Shown here one piece after another: positions 32,542-41,808 of a stretch of DNA of 64,000 nt. The notes under the pieces are model-generated. The model did no database searches and was not told the DNA's origin. It saw only the letters and a list, made by a program, of their open reading frames with translations. The translations under genes were made by a program, and so were the position numbers. How positions within the stretch are numbered: the first letter of the stretch is position 1; every line of letters starts with the position of its first letter. The stretch comes from Streptomyces sp. NBC_00223 (GTDB lineage: Bacteria; Actinomycetota; Actinomycetes; Streptomycetales; Streptomycetaceae): contig NZ_CP108109.1 in assembly GCF_036199905.1 (NCBI RefSeq), positions 4,139,501 to 4,203,500 on the forward strand. Direction: 5' to 3'.

Positions 32542-33399
32542 ATGGAACAGCAGGCGGTCTGCTGCTACCGGCACCCGGACCGGGAGACCGGCATACGCTG
32601 CGCCCGGTGCGAGCGGCCGATCTGCCCCGAGTGCATGATCAGCGCGTCCGTGGGCTTCCAGTGCCCGGACTGCGTCCGCGAAGGCACCCGGCACAGCCGC
32701 GGGCCGCGTACGGTCGCGGGCGGGCGGGTGACGCCGGGCGACCCGTTCCTGATCACCAAGATCCTCATCGCCCTGAACGTCCTGGTCTTCGTGCTGGAGC
32801 TGGCGATCGGCAACCGGCTGGCCGGCGATCTCGGCCTGTACGCGGTGTGCGCGCCCCCGCAGTACGGGCATGTGTGCGGAGGCGTGGCCGACGGCCAGTG
32901 GTACCGGGTGCTGACCTCGGCCTTCGTGCACGACCAGCCGACTCCGCTGCACATCGGCTTCAACATGCTCTCGCTGTGGTGGATCGGCGGCCCGCTGGAA
33001 CAGCGGCTCGGCCGCTCCCGCTACAGCGCGCTGTATTTCGTCTCCCTGCTCGGTGGCAGCGCGGCGGTGCTGCTGCTCGCGCCGGGCACGCTCACCATCG
33101 GTGCCTCGGGTGCGATCTTCGGTCTCTTCGGCGCGACCGCGATCTACATGCGGCGGCTGCGCTACGACATGCGCCCGATCCTGGTCCTGCTGGCGCTGAA
33201 CATCGTCTTCAGCTTCACCTGGTCCAATGTGAGCTGGCAGGGCCACCTGGGCGGGCTGGTCGCCGGCGTGCTGGTGGCGGTGGGGATAATGTACGCGCCC
33301 CGGGAACACCGGAACCTCGTGCAGTGGGGGGCGACCGCGGCCGTGCTGATCGCCTCCGTCGCCCTGACGCTGGTAGCAGTGGCGCAGATCACTCCCTGA
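32542..33399 (+). CDS. Rhomboid-family intramembrane serine protease with N-terminal zinc finger
   Basis: A 285-residue protein from ATG 32542 with AGGGGAG 8 nt upstream. Residues about 5-45 form a B-box-like zinc-binding head: CCYRHPD, CARCERPICPECM, CPDC. Seven membrane helices follow. The catalytic Ser is S189 in GASGAIFG and the partner His is H235 in WQGHLGGLVAG. Rhomboids cut transmembrane proteins within the membrane; the zinc head is typical of actinobacterial members. Substrates are unknown. It precedes crgA convergently across a DnaA-box cluster. Confidence 0.93.
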   Translation: MEQQAVCCYRHPDRETGIRCARCERPICPECMISASVGFQCPDCVREGTRHSRGPRTVAGGRVTPGDPFLITKILIALNVLVFVLELAIGNRLAGDLGLYAVCAPPQYGHVCGGVADGQWYRVLTSAFVHDQPTPLHIGFNMLSLWWIGGPLEQRLGRSRYSALYFVSLLGGSAAVLLLAPGTLTIGASGAIFGLFGATAIYMRRLRYDMRPILVLLALNIVFSFTWSNVSWQGHLGGLVAGVLVAVGIMYAPREHRNLVQWGATAAVLIASVALTLVAVAQITP

Positions 33400-33437
33400 G
33401 CTTCGCGCCCACCCGTGTCCCTGGCGTTGATCACACG

Positions 33438-33646
33438 TTATCCACAGCGGACCCAGGATCCTCCGCAAGGTGTGCACAACTTGTGGGAACTGCTGTGCGG
33501 AGGGTCACCGATCGACGTTTGCCCTGCAAGATCAACGAAAGACCGGTGGCCGACAGTGCGGCCACCGGTCGTACCGGCGTCAACCTCGTAGAGGTTATCC
33601 ACAGATCTTCTGACCTTTTCCCCACTGTGGATAACCATGTGGACAA
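33438..33646. other. Cluster of four DnaA boxes between rhomboid gene and crgA
   Basis: TTATCCACA occurs on the + strand at 33438-33446 and 33595-33603 and on the - strand at 33626-33634. TTGTCCACA, the Streptomyces consensus, lies on the - strand at 33638-33646. A weaker match TTGTGCACA lies near 33471. Three boxes fall within 52 bp. DnaA binding is inferred. Confidence 0.75.
33541..33570. terminator. Bidirectional hairpin between rhomboid gene and crgA
   Basis: GACCGGTGGCC and GGCCACCGGTC pair perfectly around an 8-nt loop. The two flanking genes converge here. Confidence 0.7.
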
Positions 33647-33693
33647 GTGCGCTGACCCACCGGCCGGGGAGTGTCCCGGCCCGATCGGCGCGC

Positions 33694-33951
33694 CTACTTC
33701 CACTGGGTGGAGACGACGAACCCACCCGCGATGAAGCCGAACCCGACCACGATGTTCCAGTTGTTGAGGGCGTCGATCGGCAGACTGCCCTGCGTGACAT
33801 AGAACAGGACGATCCATGCCAGGCCGACGATGAAGAACGCCAGCATCACCGGCGCGACCCAGTTGATACCACCACCGAGCTTTATCGCCGTGGCGGACTT
33901 GGCCGGCGGCGGGGTGAAGTCGGCCTTCTTGCGGATCCGTGACTTCGGCAC
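33694..33951 (-). CDS. crgA: Cell division protein CrgA
   Basis: An 85-residue protein from ATG 33951. The basic N-terminus is [15 protein letters not shown], followed by two membrane helices ([20 protein letters not shown] and [16 protein letters not shown]) and the conserved end STQWK. CrgA interacts with FtsZ/FtsI/FtsQ-level divisome proteins and restrains septation in growing Streptomyces hyphae. Length and end are standard for the family. The gene is convergent with the rhomboid gene. Confidence 0.95.
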   Translation of the reverse strand: MPKSRIRKKADFTPPPAKSATAIKLGGGINWVAPVMLAFFIVGLAWIVLFYVTQGSLPIDALNNWNIVVGFGFIAGGFVVSTQWK

Positions 33952-34090
33952 GAGGAACTCTCCTGTCGATGCTCTGCGTAACCGCGCGGGTGTGTGAGGT
34001 TAGCCGGGCGGATGGGCGGATATGGAGGCGCTGCCGCTTCCGGGCGTCCGTTAGCGTAGTGCTTCCTCGGGTTGTAAGGAGACAGGGTAT

Positions 34091-34876
34091 TTGGTAACCG
34101 AATCCGGTGGCACCTCCCCCACCCCCTCCTCCCGTTCTGTTCACCGCACGGTAGCGCTGCGAGTGCTCAGTGCGGGAGTCTTCGCGCTGGCCGGACTGAT
34201 CTTCTGGACGAGTTTCGACACCGCGAAGGGGGTCGACATCCGCAGTGACGACCCGCTTCCGAAGCTTTCCGACACGGTTCGCACCAAGAACAGCCGTAAT
34301 GAGAAGCTGGAGAACCAGCTCAGCGGAATCCGCTCGGATGTCGACAGGCTCACCCGGCAGGGCAGCGGTCTCAGCGGCGCCGAGCGCGCGCGGATCGACG
34401 CCCTCGACCGAGCGGCCGGCACCGACCCGCTGACCGGTCCGGGGCTGGAGGTCACCCTCGACGACGCCCCGCCGAACGCCGGCCCGCTCGTTCCCGGCGT
34501 CCCCGACCCGCAGCCGAACGACCTGGTCATCCACCAGCAGGACCTCCAGGCCGTGGTCAACGCGCTGTGGCAGGGCGGCGCGCGCGGCATCCGGGTCATG
34601 GACCAGCGGCTGATCTCCACCAGCGCGGTCCGCTGCGTCGGCAACACCCTCATCCTCCAGGGCCGGGTCTACTCGCCGCCCTACCGGATCACCGCCGTCG
34701 GCGACCGCGACAAGCTCCGCGCGGCCCTCGACGCCAGCCCCGCGATCCGCAACTACCTCCAGTACGTCGAGGCGTACGGCCTCGGCTGGAAGGTCGCCGC
34801 GGATCGGAAGGTCACTCTTCCCGGTTACTCGGGCGCGGTCGACCTTCACTACGCGAAGCCTGTGAGCCCGCCATGA
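34091..34876 (+). CDS. DUF881 membrane-anchored protein
   Basis: A 261-residue protein with a TTG start at 34091, AAGGAG 9-10 nt upstream. One membrane helix (LRVLSAGVFALAGLIFWTSF) is followed by a coiled coil (RNEKLENQLSGIRSDVDRLT) and the DUF881 domain (LTGPGLEVTLDDAP, DLVIHQQDLQAVVNALWQGG, GNTLILQGRVYSPPY). DUF881 proteins are common in actinobacteria and Firmicutes near division genes; the domain is structurally related to FtsQ-type or regulator modules, but its role is not settled. Divergent from crgA with 139 bp between. Confidence 0.88.
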   Translation: MVTESGGTSPTPSSRSVHRTVALRVLSAGVFALAGLIFWTSFDTAKGVDIRSDDPLPKLSDTVRTKNSRNEKLENQLSGIRSDVDRLTRQGSGLSGAERARIDALDRAAGTDPLTGPGLEVTLDDAPPNAGPLVPGVPDPQPNDLVIHQQDLQAVVNALWQGGARGIRVMDQRLISTSAVRCVGNTLILQGRVYSPPYRITAVGDRDKLRAALDASPAIRNYLQYVEAYGLGWKVAADRKVTLPGYSGAVDLHYAKPVSPP

Positions 34877-34984
34877 CACGGGCGCGGCCGCGGATGAACC
34901 CATGCGGAAGCTTTGACCGGCCGTCCTCCCTCACCGGCCGATCTCCCTTTACTCTGTTCCGGGGAACCACAAGGAAGGCAGCGC

Positions 34985-35161
34985 ATGTACGGCTGGATCT
35001 GGCGGCATCTGCCGGGTAACTCATGGGTGCGGGCAGTGCTCTCCCTCATGCTGGTCCTCGCCGTCGTCTACGCCCTCTTCCAGTACGTGTTCCCCTGGGC
35101 GGAGCCGCTGCTGCCCTTCAACGATGTCACCGTCGACAACGGGATGGCCGCCGTCCGATGA
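34985..35161 (+). CDS. Small membrane protein upstream of trpG/pabA
   Basis: A 58-residue protein from ATG 34985 with AAGGAAGG upstream. It has one membrane helix (VRAVLSLMLVLAVVYALFQY) with the start YGWIWRHLPGN facing the cytosol, and a conserved-looking tail (FPWAEPLLPFNDVTVD). Its stop overlaps the ATG of the amidotransferase gene by 4 bp. I recall this small gene at the same place in other Streptomyces. Role unknown. Confidence 0.8.
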   Translation: MYGWIWRHLPGNSWVRAVLSLMLVLAVVYALFQYVFPWAEPLLPFNDVTVDNGMAAVR

Positions 35162-35814
35162 GCGCACGCATTCTCGTGGTCGACAACTACGACAGCTTCG
35201 TCTTCAACCTGGTCCAGTACCTCTACCAGCTCGGCGCCGAGTGCGAGGTGCTGCGCAACGACGAGGTCGAGCTGGGGCACGCCCGCGACGGATTCGACGG
35301 CGTGCTGCTCTCTCCCGGGCCCGGCACCCCCGAGCAGGCCGGGGTCTGCGTCGACATGGTGCGGCACTGCGCGGAAGCCGGAGTGCCGCTCTTCGGCGTC
35401 TGCCTCGGAGTGCAGTCCATCGCGGTCGCGTACGGCGGGGTCGTCGGCCGCGCGCCGGAACTGCTGCACGGCAAGACGTCCCTCGTGACGCACGAGGGGA
35501 CCGGGGTCTTCACCGGGCTGCCGTCGCCCTTCACCGCGACCCGCTACCACTCGCTCGCGGTCGAGCGCGCCACGCTCCCCGAGGAGTTGCAGGTCACCGC
35601 CTGGACGGAGAACGGGATCATCATGGGACTGCGTCACCGGGACGCCGCCGTCGAGGGTGTGCAGTTCCACCCCGAGTCGGTGCTCACCGAATGGGGTCAC
35701 CGGATGCTCGCCAACTGGCTCGCCGAATGCGGTGACCCGGGTGCGGTCGGCCGCTCGGGCGGGCTCGCCCCGGTGGTGGGGGCGGGCGGTCCCACGGGGA
35801 GGGCCGGGGCGTGA
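35158..35814 (+). CDS. Glutamine amidotransferase, anthranilate/4-amino-4-deoxychorismate synthase component II
   Basis: A 218-residue protein from ATG 35158. The class I amidotransferase triad is present: C82 in GVCLGVQS, H171 and E173 in FHPESVLTEWG; the oxyanion strand is SPGPGTPE. It delivers ammonia from glutamine to a chorismate-using partner (TrpE or PabB). No partner gene is adjacent, so TrpG and PabA cannot be told apart, and in Streptomyces this origin-proximal copy may serve both. The last 25 residues are a Gly/Ala-rich extension. It overlaps the sortase gene by 4 bp. Confidence 0.92.
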   Translation: MSARILVVDNYDSFVFNLVQYLYQLGAECEVLRNDEVELGHARDGFDGVLLSPGPGTPEQAGVCVDMVRHCAEAGVPLFGVCLGVQSIAVAYGGVVGRAPELLHGKTSLVTHEGTGVFTGLPSPFTATRYHSLAVERATLPEELQVTAWTENGIIMGLRHRDAAVEGVQFHPESVLTEWGHRMLANWLAECGDPGAVGRSGGLAPVVGAGGPTGRAGA

Positions 35815-37289
35815 CCACGCTCCGGCCGGAGCGTCCCGCCGACGGCCCGATGTCCTACGAGGACACCGGGCAGTTCGCCGCTGTCGTGGGGCAGCTGAAC
35901 GACCCCCTCAACGACCCGCTGCCCGGCCACCCCCCGGCCGCGCCGGACTACCCGGCCTACGCGGAGGCGGCGGGGACCGCTACCGCGCCGGAAGCCGCCG
36001 TTCCGGAGGCCCTCGCGCCGGAAGCGCCCGCGTCGCCGTGGTTCCGCGCCCAGCAGGCACCGCCGGAGCCCGCCCCGCCGCCCGCGCCCGTACGATCCGA
36101 GCCCGTAAGCCCCCCGCCCGTAAGCCCCGCCCTCGTACGGCGTCCCTCGCACCGGCGCCCGGAGCCGCCGCACCCCGAGGTCACGCACCCCGACCCGCCG
36201 CAGGGGCCCCAGGCCCCGCACCCCGAGGCCGTACGCCCCGAGGCTGTACGACCCGAGCTGCTGCGGCAGGCCGAGCCCGTACGCCCCGAGCCCCCGCGGC
36301 AGGCCGGACCCATGCGGCCCGAGCCCCCGCGGCGGGCCGGGGTCGAGGAGACCGCGCGGCTGCCGGTGATCTCCGAGGTGATGGACCCCCCGGCGGACCC
36401 CGAGGCCCCCGAGGATCCCGGCGCGGCCCCGCTGCTCGCGCCTCCCCCTTCGGACGGCGGCCGGGCCGCCCGCCGCAAGGCCGCGCAGAAGGGGGGCGGC
36501 GGCCATCGGGCCCGGAACCGTACCCCCGCCGCGCCCGGCCGCGCCGGAGCCGAGCCCGCCGGTCCGCTGAGCCGGGTCGAGGCGCGCAGGGCCGCCAAGG
36601 CGGCCAAGGAGAGCCCCGCGGTCATCGCCAGCCGGATCGTCGGCGAACTCTTCATCACCACCGGTGTGCTGATGCTGCTGTTCGTCACCTACCAGCTGTG
36701 GTGGACCAACGTCCGCGCCCACCAGCAGGCCAACAGCGCCTCCAACCACCTCGAACACCAGTGGGACACCGAACAGGGCGACCCCGAACGCGCGGCCGGC
36801 GCCTTCTCGCCCGGTCAGGGCTTCGCGATCATGTACATCCCGAAGCTTGACGTCAAGGCGCCCATCGCGCAGGGCGTCTCCAAGCACAAGGTGCTCGACA
36901 AGGGCATGATCGGCCACTACGACGGCGCCCTGAACACCGCGATGCCGTGGGACAAGACCGGCAACTTCGCGGTCGCCGCCCACCGCAACACCCATGGTGA
37001 GCCCTTCCGCTACATCAACCACCTGGTGCCGGGTGACAAGGTGGTGGTCGAGACGGGCAGTACGTACTACACGTACCGGATCACCTCGTCGCTGCCGTCG
37101 ACCCCGCCGAGCAATGTCAGCGTCCTGCGGCCCGTCCCGGTCGGTTCCGGGTACACCGGGCCGGGCCGCTATCTCACCCTGACCACCTGCACGCCCGAGT
37201 TCACCAGCACCAACCGGCTGATCGTCTGGGGCAAGCTGATCGAGGAACGGCCGCGCAGCAAGGGCAAGCCCGACGCGCTGGTCGAATAG
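35811..37289 (+). CDS. srtE1: Class E sortase with long proline-rich N-terminus
   Basis: A 492-residue protein from GTG 35811. Residues 1-260 are cytosolic, disordered, and rich in Pro, Glu, Ala and Arg, with PEPPRQAGP-type repeats. One membrane helix follows (FITTGVLMLLFVTYQLWW, about residues 280-300), then the sortase barrel. The catalytic residues are H391 in VAAHRNTHG, C460 in LTLTTCTPEF and R469 in STNRLIVWG. Class E sortases anchor LAxTG proteins such as long chaplins to the Streptomyces wall. I recall two tandem copies (SrtE1, SrtE2) at this place in S. coelicolor. The N-terminus is much longer than the usual family length. Confidence 0.9.
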   Translation: MTTLRPERPADGPMSYEDTGQFAAVVGQLNDPLNDPLPGHPPAAPDYPAYAEAAGTATAPEAAVPEALAPEAPASPWFRAQQAPPEPAPPPAPVRSEPVSPPPVSPALVRRPSHRRPEPPHPEVTHPDPPQGPQAPHPEAVRPEAVRPELLRQAEPVRPEPPRQAGPMRPEPPRRAGVEETARLPVISEVMDPPADPEAPEDPGAAPLLAPPPSDGGRAARRKAAQKGGGGHRARNRTPAAPGRAGAEPAGPLSRVEARRAAKAAKESPAVIASRIVGELFITTGVLMLLFVTYQLWWTNVRAHQQANSASNHLEHQWDTEQGDPERAAGAFSPGQGFAIMYIPKLDVKAPIAQGVSKHKVLDKGMIGHYDGALNTAMPWDKTGNFAVAAHRNTHGEPFRYINHLVPGDKVVVETGSTYYTYRITSSLPSTPPSNVSVLRPVPVGSGYTGPGRYLTLTTCTPEFTSTNRLIVWGKLIEERPRSKGKPDALVE

Positions 37290-37353
37290 CCGGGGGCTCG
37301 CGCGTCGCTGTGTCGAGCCCGCACTCGAAGCCCGACTCGAAGAACGGAACAGT

Positions 37354-38070
37354 GTGACGACCAGCAACCGCGGTGGACGGGGACGTGTCGCGGCCACCAT
37401 CAGCGTTCTCGGCGAGCTGCTCATCACCGCCGGGCTCGTCCTGGCGTTGTTCGTCGCCTACTCGCTGTGGTGGACCAATGTGATAGCGGACCGCCACGAG
37501 CGGAAGGCGGGCGACAAGGTCCGCCAGGAGTGGGCGCAGGGCCAGGGCCACAAGGGCAGCGACGCGCCCGCGATCGGCCTCGACACCAAGGACGGCATCG
37601 GCTTTCTGCACGTCCCGGCGATGGGCAGGAACTTCGAGGTGCTGGTCAAGAAGGGCACCTCGACCGATGTGCTCAACGAGGGCGTGGCCGGCTACTACAC
37701 CGACCCGACGCCCGCCGCGATGCCGTGGGACAAGACCGGCAACTTCACCCTCGCCGCCCACCGCGACGGCCACGGCGCCAAGTTCCACAACATCAACAAG
37801 ATCCACGACGGTGACCCGGTCGTCTTCGAGTCCAAGGACACCTGGTACGTCTACAAGGTCTACAAGATCCTCGACCAGACCTCGAAGTACAACGTGGCCG
37901 TCACCGACCAGGTCCCCGAGGAGTCCGGCAAGTCCAAGCCGGGCCGCTACATCACCCTGACGACCTGCACCCCGGTCTACACCTCGCGTTACCGCTACAT
38001 CGTCTGGGGCCAGCTGGTCCGCACCGAGAAGGTCGACCCGCAGCGCACGCCGCCGCCCGAGCTGAGATAG
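37354..38070 (+). CDS. srtE2: Class E sortase
   Basis: A 238-residue protein from GTG 37354. One membrane helix near the start (GELLITAGLVLALFVAYSLW) is followed by a sortase barrel with H136 in LAAHRDGHG, C205 in TLTTCTPVY and R214 in SRYRYIVWG. It is a paralogue of the upstream enzyme, without the proline-rich extension. Both probably act on LAxTG-type surface proteins during aerial growth. Confidence 0.9.
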   Translation: MTTSNRGGRGRVAATISVLGELLITAGLVLALFVAYSLWWTNVIADRHERKAGDKVRQEWAQGQGHKGSDAPAIGLDTKDGIGFLHVPAMGRNFEVLVKKGTSTDVLNEGVAGYYTDPTPAAMPWDKTGNFTLAAHRDGHGAKFHNINKIHDGDPVVFESKDTWYVYKVYKILDQTSKYNVAVTDQVPEESGKSKPGRYITLTTCTPVYTSRYRYIVWGQLVRTEKVDPQRTPPPELR

Positions 38071-38126
38071 CACCCGAGCCGAGGCGACACATCCGAGGCA
38101 GTCGAAGAGCGCCGCATGACGAAGGT

Positions 38127-38153
38127 GCGGCCCGCACACCGTGTGCGGGCCGC
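38127..38153. terminator. Bidirectional terminator between srtE2 and pknB
   Basis: GCGGCCCGCAC and GTGCGGGCCGC pair perfectly around a 5-nt loop, between two convergent genes. Confidence 0.88.
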
Positions 38154-38182
38154 CCCTTCACCGTTCATCGGTCAGCCGACGG

Positions 38183-40141
38183 TCAGCCCCCGCCGCCGCC
38201 GAACGCCTTGAGGGTGATCGGCTGGCCCTCCTGGAGCGGCGTCCCGGCCGGCGGGTCGGTGTCGAAGACCCGCGCGTTCGGATCCTGGCTGCCCTGGACC
38301 GAGATCTGGAGGTCCAGATTCAGGCCCTGTAGCGCCGCGCTGGCCTCCGCGACGGTCCTGTTCCGGATGTCCGGCATCGGCGACGGCTGCTGCGTCGGCT
38401 GCGGACCGCTGGAGATGACCAGGGCGATCTGCGTGTCCAGGGTCTGCTCGCTGAACGGAGCAGGGGTCTGGCTGATCACATTGCCCTCCTGGACGCTGTC
38501 CGAGGGCTGCCGCGACGAGGTGACGTTGGTGAAGCCGTCCTTCTGCAACTGGGAGCGTGCCGCGTCCTCCGTCATGTTCTGGAGGTTCGGCACCTCCTCC
38601 TGCTTCGGGGCCTGCGCCACGGTGAGGACGACCTTGGTGCCCTTGGCCTTCTTCTCGCCGCCCGACGGGTCCTGGCTCAGCACGATGTCCGGGTCGGAGG
38701 TCGTCGACGTCTTGTACTTCACGGAGTACGTGAAGCCCTTGTCGGTCAGCTGCTGCTGGGCGTCGGTGAGCTTGTCGGTCGTGACGTCCGGGACCGCGAC
38801 CGGGGCCGCTCCCTTGGACAGGGTGACCGTGATCGTCTTGTCGGACGGGACCGGGGCGTCGGCGGCGGGGGCCTGCTTGCAGATCAGGTCCTTCTCCACG
38901 TTGTCGCAGTACTCCGCGGGACCCTTGACGAGCTTCAGGTCGACATTGGTGGCCTTGATCTGCGCGTCGGCCATGGAGCTGTTCACAAAGCTCGGCACGG
39001 TGTCGTTGCCGGACGGCGAGTCACCGCCGAAGACCGCCTTGCCGAGGAAGATCGCGCCGACCAGGACGAGGACGCCGGCGATGACCAGCAGCACCGTGGA
39101 GGTGTTGTTGCTCTTCTTCTGGCGCCGCCGGTCCGGGCGGTCCTCGTAGCCGTAGCCCCCGTCGTCGTCCCGCATCGGGGGCAGCATCGAGGTGTGCTGG
39201 GCGTCGGTCTGCGGGGGCAGCGCGGTGGTCTGGCCACCGTCGCCGTACTGGTGCGGGTAGCCGTAGCCGGCCACGCCCATCGCGGCGGTCGCGGCGACCG
39301 GCTGGCCGTCGAGCGCCGCCTCGATGTCGGCCCGCATCTCGTCGGCCGACTGGTAGCGGTAGTTCGGGTCCTTGGTGAGCGCCTTGAGGACGATCGCGTC
39401 CATCGCGGGCGTGACCTCGGGGTCGTACACCGACGGCGGCTGCGGTTCCTCGCGCACGTGCTGGTACGCCACCGCGACCGGTGAGTCGCCGACGAAGGGC
39501 GGCCGTACGGTCAGCAGCTCGTAGAGCAGGCAACCCGTCGAATACAGGTCGGAACGGGCGTCGACCTGCTCGCCCTTGGCCTGCTCGGGGGAGAGGTACT
39601 GGGCGGTGCCGATGACGGCCGCGGTCTGGGTCATGGTCATACCGGAGTCGCCCATCGCGCGGGCGATGCCGAAGTCCATGACCTTGACCTGACCGGTCCG
39701 GGTCAGCATGACGTTGGCCGGCTTGATGTCCCGGTGCACGATGCCCGCGCGGTGGCTGTACTCCAGCGCCTGGAGGATGCCGACGGTCATCTCCATGGCC
39801 CGCTCGGGCAGCAGCTTGCGCCCGGAGTGCAGCAGCTCGCGCAAGGTGGAGCCGTCCACGTACTCCATGACGATGTACGGGATCGAGACCCCGTCGACAT
39901 AGTCCTCACCGGTGTCGTACACGGCGACGATCGACGGGTGGTTGAGCGACGCGGCGGACTGGGCCTCACGGCGGAAGCGGGCCTGGAAGGACGGGTCACG
40001 GGCGAGGTCCACCCGCAGCGTCTTCACGGCGACCATGCGGCCGAGTCGGGTGTCGTGGGCGAGGTACACCTCGGCCATGCCACCACGGCCGAGCACCGAG
40101 CCCAGCTCGTACCGGCCGCCGAGGCGACGCGGCTCTTCCAT
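38183..40141 (-). CDS. pknB: Ser/Thr protein kinase PknB with PASTA repeats
   Basis: A 652-residue protein from ATG 40141. The kinase domain has the Gly loop LGRGGMAEVYLAHD (17-30), K40, catalytic loop HRDIKPANV (136-144), DFG 156-158, and activation-loop T171 and T173 in TMTQT, the same numbers as in Mycobacterium PknB. A juxtamembrane linker and one membrane helix (VLLVIAGVLVLVGAIFLG, about 350-367) follow. Four extracellular PASTA domains bind muropeptides (DVTTDKLTDAQQQL, PNLQNMTEDAARSQL, PDIRNRTVAEASAAL among others). The tail is poly-Gly. It couples wall state to growth and is last in the operon with pbpA, rodA, pstP and the FHA genes. Confidence 0.96.
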   Translation of the reverse strand: MEEPRRLGGRYELGSVLGRGGMAEVYLAHDTRLGRMVAVKTLRVDLARDPSFQARFRREAQSAASLNHPSIVAVYDTGEDYVDGVSIPYIVMEYVDGSTLRELLHSGRKLLPERAMEMTVGILQALEYSHRAGIVHRDIKPANVMLTRTGQVKVMDFGIARAMGDSGMTMTQTAAVIGTAQYLSPEQAKGEQVDARSDLYSTGCLLYELLTVRPPFVGDSPVAVAYQHVREEPQPPSVYDPEVTPAMDAIVLKALTKDPNYRYQSADEMRADIEAALDGQPVAATAAMGVAGYGYPHQYGDGGQTTALPPQTDAQHTSMLPPMRDDDGGYGYEDRPDRRRQKKSNNTSTVLLVIAGVLVLVGAIFLGKAVFGGDSPSGNDTVPSFVNSSMADAQIKATNVDLKLVKGPAEYCDNVEKDLICKQAPAADAPVPSDKTITVTLSKGAAPVAVPDVTTDKLTDAQQQLTDKGFTYSVKYKTSTTSDPDIVLSQDPSGGEKKAKGTKVVLTVAQAPKQEEVPNLQNMTEDAARSQLQKDGFTNVTSSRQPSDSVQEGNVISQTPAPFSEQTLDTQIALVISSGPQPTQQPSPMPDIRNRTVAEASAALQGLNLDLQISVQGSQDPNARVFDTDPPAGTPLQEGQPITLKAFGGGGG

Positions 40142-40347
40142 AGCTCTGCCCTCTCCTCAAACCCGTTCTCAGATCGAGTCGCGTTGACCCGGATCGCGTT
40201 AACCCATGCCCTGCGCCTGCTCGGGAATACGCTACCGGGCGTATCCCGCGCAACTCCGCCCCGGCCGTCCGCTGATACCTGACCGGTATCTGGAGGCGGC
40301 CCGCGCACGCCGTAGTGGCTGCTCCCGCGTCCCTGGTGACGCTTGTC

Positions 40348-41808
40348 TCACTTGTTGAGGACCGCCTCCATGACCTTCTTGGCGATGGGCGCGGCCAGCC
40401 CGCCGCCCGTGATGTCGGAGCGGTTCGCGGAGCTGTCCTCGACCACGACCGCCACGGCGACCGGGGACCCCTGGTCGGTCATCGCGTAGGAGACGAACCA
40501 GGCGTAGGGGTTCTGGTCGTTGTTCAGACCGTGCTGCGCGGTGCCGGTCTTGCCGCCGACCTTGACCCCGGGGATCCGGGCGTTGGTGCCGGTGCCCTCG
40601 TTGACCACGGTCTCCATCATCGACTGGAGCTTCTGCGCGTTCTCCGGCGACAGCGGCTTCGACAGTTCCTTGGGGCTGGTCTGCGCGATGGTGCTCAGGT
40701 TGGGGGCGACGAGCTTGTCGATCTCGTAGGGCTGCATCAGGGTGCCGTTGTTGGCGATCGCCGCGGCGACCATGGCCATCTGCAGCGGGGTGGCCGCGGT
40801 GTCGAACTGGCCGATGGAGGACAGCGCGACCTGGTCCGGGCTCATCTTGGTGTCGAAGTTGCCGGCGTTCGCCCGGACCGGGACGAACTGTTCCTGGTTG
40901 AAGCCGAACTTCTCGGCCTCGTCGGTCATGTCCTTGAGCCCGATGTCGGCGCCGAGTTTGCCGAAGACGCTGTTGCAGGAGTACCTGAGCGCGATCCGCA
41001 GCGTGGCGTTCTTGCACGGGATGTTGCCCTCGTTGGGCAGCGGGACCGTGGTGCCCGGCAGGGTGTACGGGTCCGGGGACTCCGTCCCCTTGTCGATGTC
41101 GGTGATCTTCCCGGTCTCCAGCGCGGCCGCGGCCGTGACCAGCTTGAACGTCGAGCCCGGGGGGTAGGTCTGGCGCAGCGCCCGGTTGAGCGACGGGTCG
41201 TCCGGGTCGTTCTTCTTGTCCAGCGCCACCCAGTTCTTGGCGTCGGTCTGCGAGTTCCCCGCGATGGTCGAGGGGTCGAAGGACGGGGTGCTGGCCAGGG
41301 CGAGGATCGCGCCCGTGCGCGGGTCGATCGCGGCGACCGCGCCCTTCTTGGCGCCCAGCCCCTTGTACGCGGCCTCCTGCGCCTTGGCGTTCAGCGTCGT
41401 GACGACGTTGCCGCCCTTCTTCTCCTTGCCGGTGAGCAGATCGATCGTGCGGTTGAAGAACAGCCGGTCGTCGTCGCCGGTCAGGAACTTGTCCTGGACG
41501 CCCTCCAGCATGGTGGTGCCGTACGCCTGCGAGGCGTACCCGGTCACCGGGGCCCACATCGGACCGTTGGTGTAGGTGCGCTTGTACTTGAAGTCACTGC
41601 CGGTGGTCGTGGTGTGACCGGTGATCGCCTTGCCGTCGACGATGATGTCGCCGCGCGGCTGGGCGTACTGGTTGATGGCCACCCGGCGGTTGTGCACGTC
41701 GTTGGAGAGCTGGTCGGCCTGGACGAACTGCACATAGTTGACGCGCAGCAGCAGGGCGAGGACGAGGAGACCGCAGAAGACCGCGACCCGTCGCAGGGGC
41801 TTGTTCAC
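40348..41808 (-). CDS. pbpA: Class B penicillin-binding protein PbpA
   Basis: A 486-residue protein from an ATG/GTG-type start at 41808 that overlaps rodA by 4 bp. One N-terminal membrane helix (VAVFCGLLVLALLLRV) is followed by a dimerisation region and a transpeptidase domain with S219-x-x-K222 (PGSTFKLVTAA), S277-C-N279 and K420-T-G (GGKTGTAQHG). It cross-links peptidoglycan and is a monofunctional transpeptidase. Partner of the neighbouring SEDS glycosyltransferase. Confidence 0.95.
   Translation of the reverse strand: MNKPLRRVAVFCGLLVLALLLRVNYVQFVQADQLSNDVHNRRVAINQYAQPRGDIIVDGKAITGHTTTTGSDFKYKRTYTNGPMWAPVTGYASQAYGTTMLEGVQDKFLTGDDDRLFFNRTIDLLTGKEKKGGNVVTTLNAKAQEAAYKGLGAKKGAVAAIDPRTGAILALASTPSFDPSTIAGNSQTDAKNWVALDKKNDPDDPSLNRALRQTYPPGSTFKLVTAAAALETGKITDIDKGTESPDPYTLPGTTVPLPNEGNIPCKNATLRIALRYSCNSVFGKLGADIGLKDMTDEAEKFGFNQEQFVPVRANAGNFDTKMSPDQVALSSIGQFDTAATPLQMAMVAAAIANNGTLMQPYEIDKLVAPNLSTIAQTSPKELSKPLSPENAQKLQSMMETVVNEGTGTNARIPGVKVGGKTGTAQHGLNNDQNPYAWFVSYAMTDQGSPVAVAVVVEDSSANRSDITGGGLAAPIAKKVMEAVLNK

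Noticed and set aside
33438..33646. Replication origin
   Set aside because: Too few DnaA boxes and no dnaA/dnaN neighbours; a Streptomyces oriC has many more boxes in the dnaA-dnaN gap.
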